64,000 nt of DNA. Origin: Synchiropus splendidus. Its lineage: Eukaryota; Chordata; Actinopteri; Syngnathiformes; Callionymidae. A program made the position numbers and the translations under genes. Below are positions 63,711 through 64,000 of this stretch, one piece after another (positions within the stretch are counted from its first letter, which is position 1; each line of letters begins with the position of its first letter). The DNA is taken from the NCBI RefSeq assembly GCF_027744825.2, contig NC_071340.1:6264501-6328500 (forward strand), in the 5' to 3' direction. The notes under the pieces are model-generated. The model did no database searches and had not been told where the DNA came from. It worked only from the letters and a program-made list of their open reading frames with translations.

Positions 63711-64000
63711 GATTCAGCTTAAGTTGGTGTTGTGTTTCCAAACTAGTAAATGGACTTCATAAAAGAGTTTCAACTTGAAAAAACGCGTTTTACTTACATT
63801 ATAAGAATGAAGCATTGACAACTAAAGCAGTGTTCAAAACTGACTTAGAAGACACCACAAATCCATACACTCTGCAGCATACAGGCCCACAGGCACATTT
63901 GAAAGAAAATGCTATGGAGAAGTGGAGGAACTCAAGTGATGATTGGAACAGTCAACAGCGAACAGAAAGAAGTTGGTTCCACAGATATGACGCTTCGCCA

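Overview
The window looks like nuclear DNA of a ray-finned fish, probably a percomorph with a fairly compact genome. The reasons are vertebrate gene families with short GT-AG introns (many 70-150 bp), fish-type repeats (Tc1-like, hAT/MITE, L2/Rex-like LINE remnants, microsatellites), and the local gene order. Gene identities rest on protein similarity recalled from memory; no database was searched.

Left block (1-18.4 kb): three genes that also sit together on human 5q13. The minus strand carries the N-terminal exons of arhgef28 (running off the left edge) and the complete utp15 (11 coding exons). The plus strand carries btf3, head to head with utp15 over a short shared promoter region. Two utp15 introns each hold a sense-strand box C/D snoRNA. 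Their identical guide pairs with 5.8S rRNA and points at U14, the site assigned to SNORD71, so a ribosome-assembly gene carries rRNA-modification guides in its introns. A solo LTR and a LINE scrap lie in arhgef28 introns.

Middle block (18.4-36 kb): repeat-rich DNA with two oppositely oriented decayed LINEs and a MITE. It then holds an interleukin-12 beta (p40)-like cytokine subunit gene on plus, followed by two divergently oriented class A GPCR paralogues (26,989-28,005 minus; 33,855-35,765 plus). The two receptors share atypical motifs and what looks like a conserved phase-2 intron in the C-terminal tail. An internally deleted Tc1-like element and a hAT fragment lie between them.

Right block (36-64 kb): hic2, a BTB/zinc-finger repressor whose whole coding region is one exon (47,690-49,408). 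A putative promoter and noncoding first exon lie near 37.1-37.7 kb, with a ~10 kb intron between. That intron contains one arm of a dispersed inverted repeat, a SINE-like piece, microsatellites and two long hairpins. A long 3'UTR follows, then ~10 kb without recognisable coding sequence. A candidate noncoding first exon with a perfect GTAAGT donor ends near 62,733.
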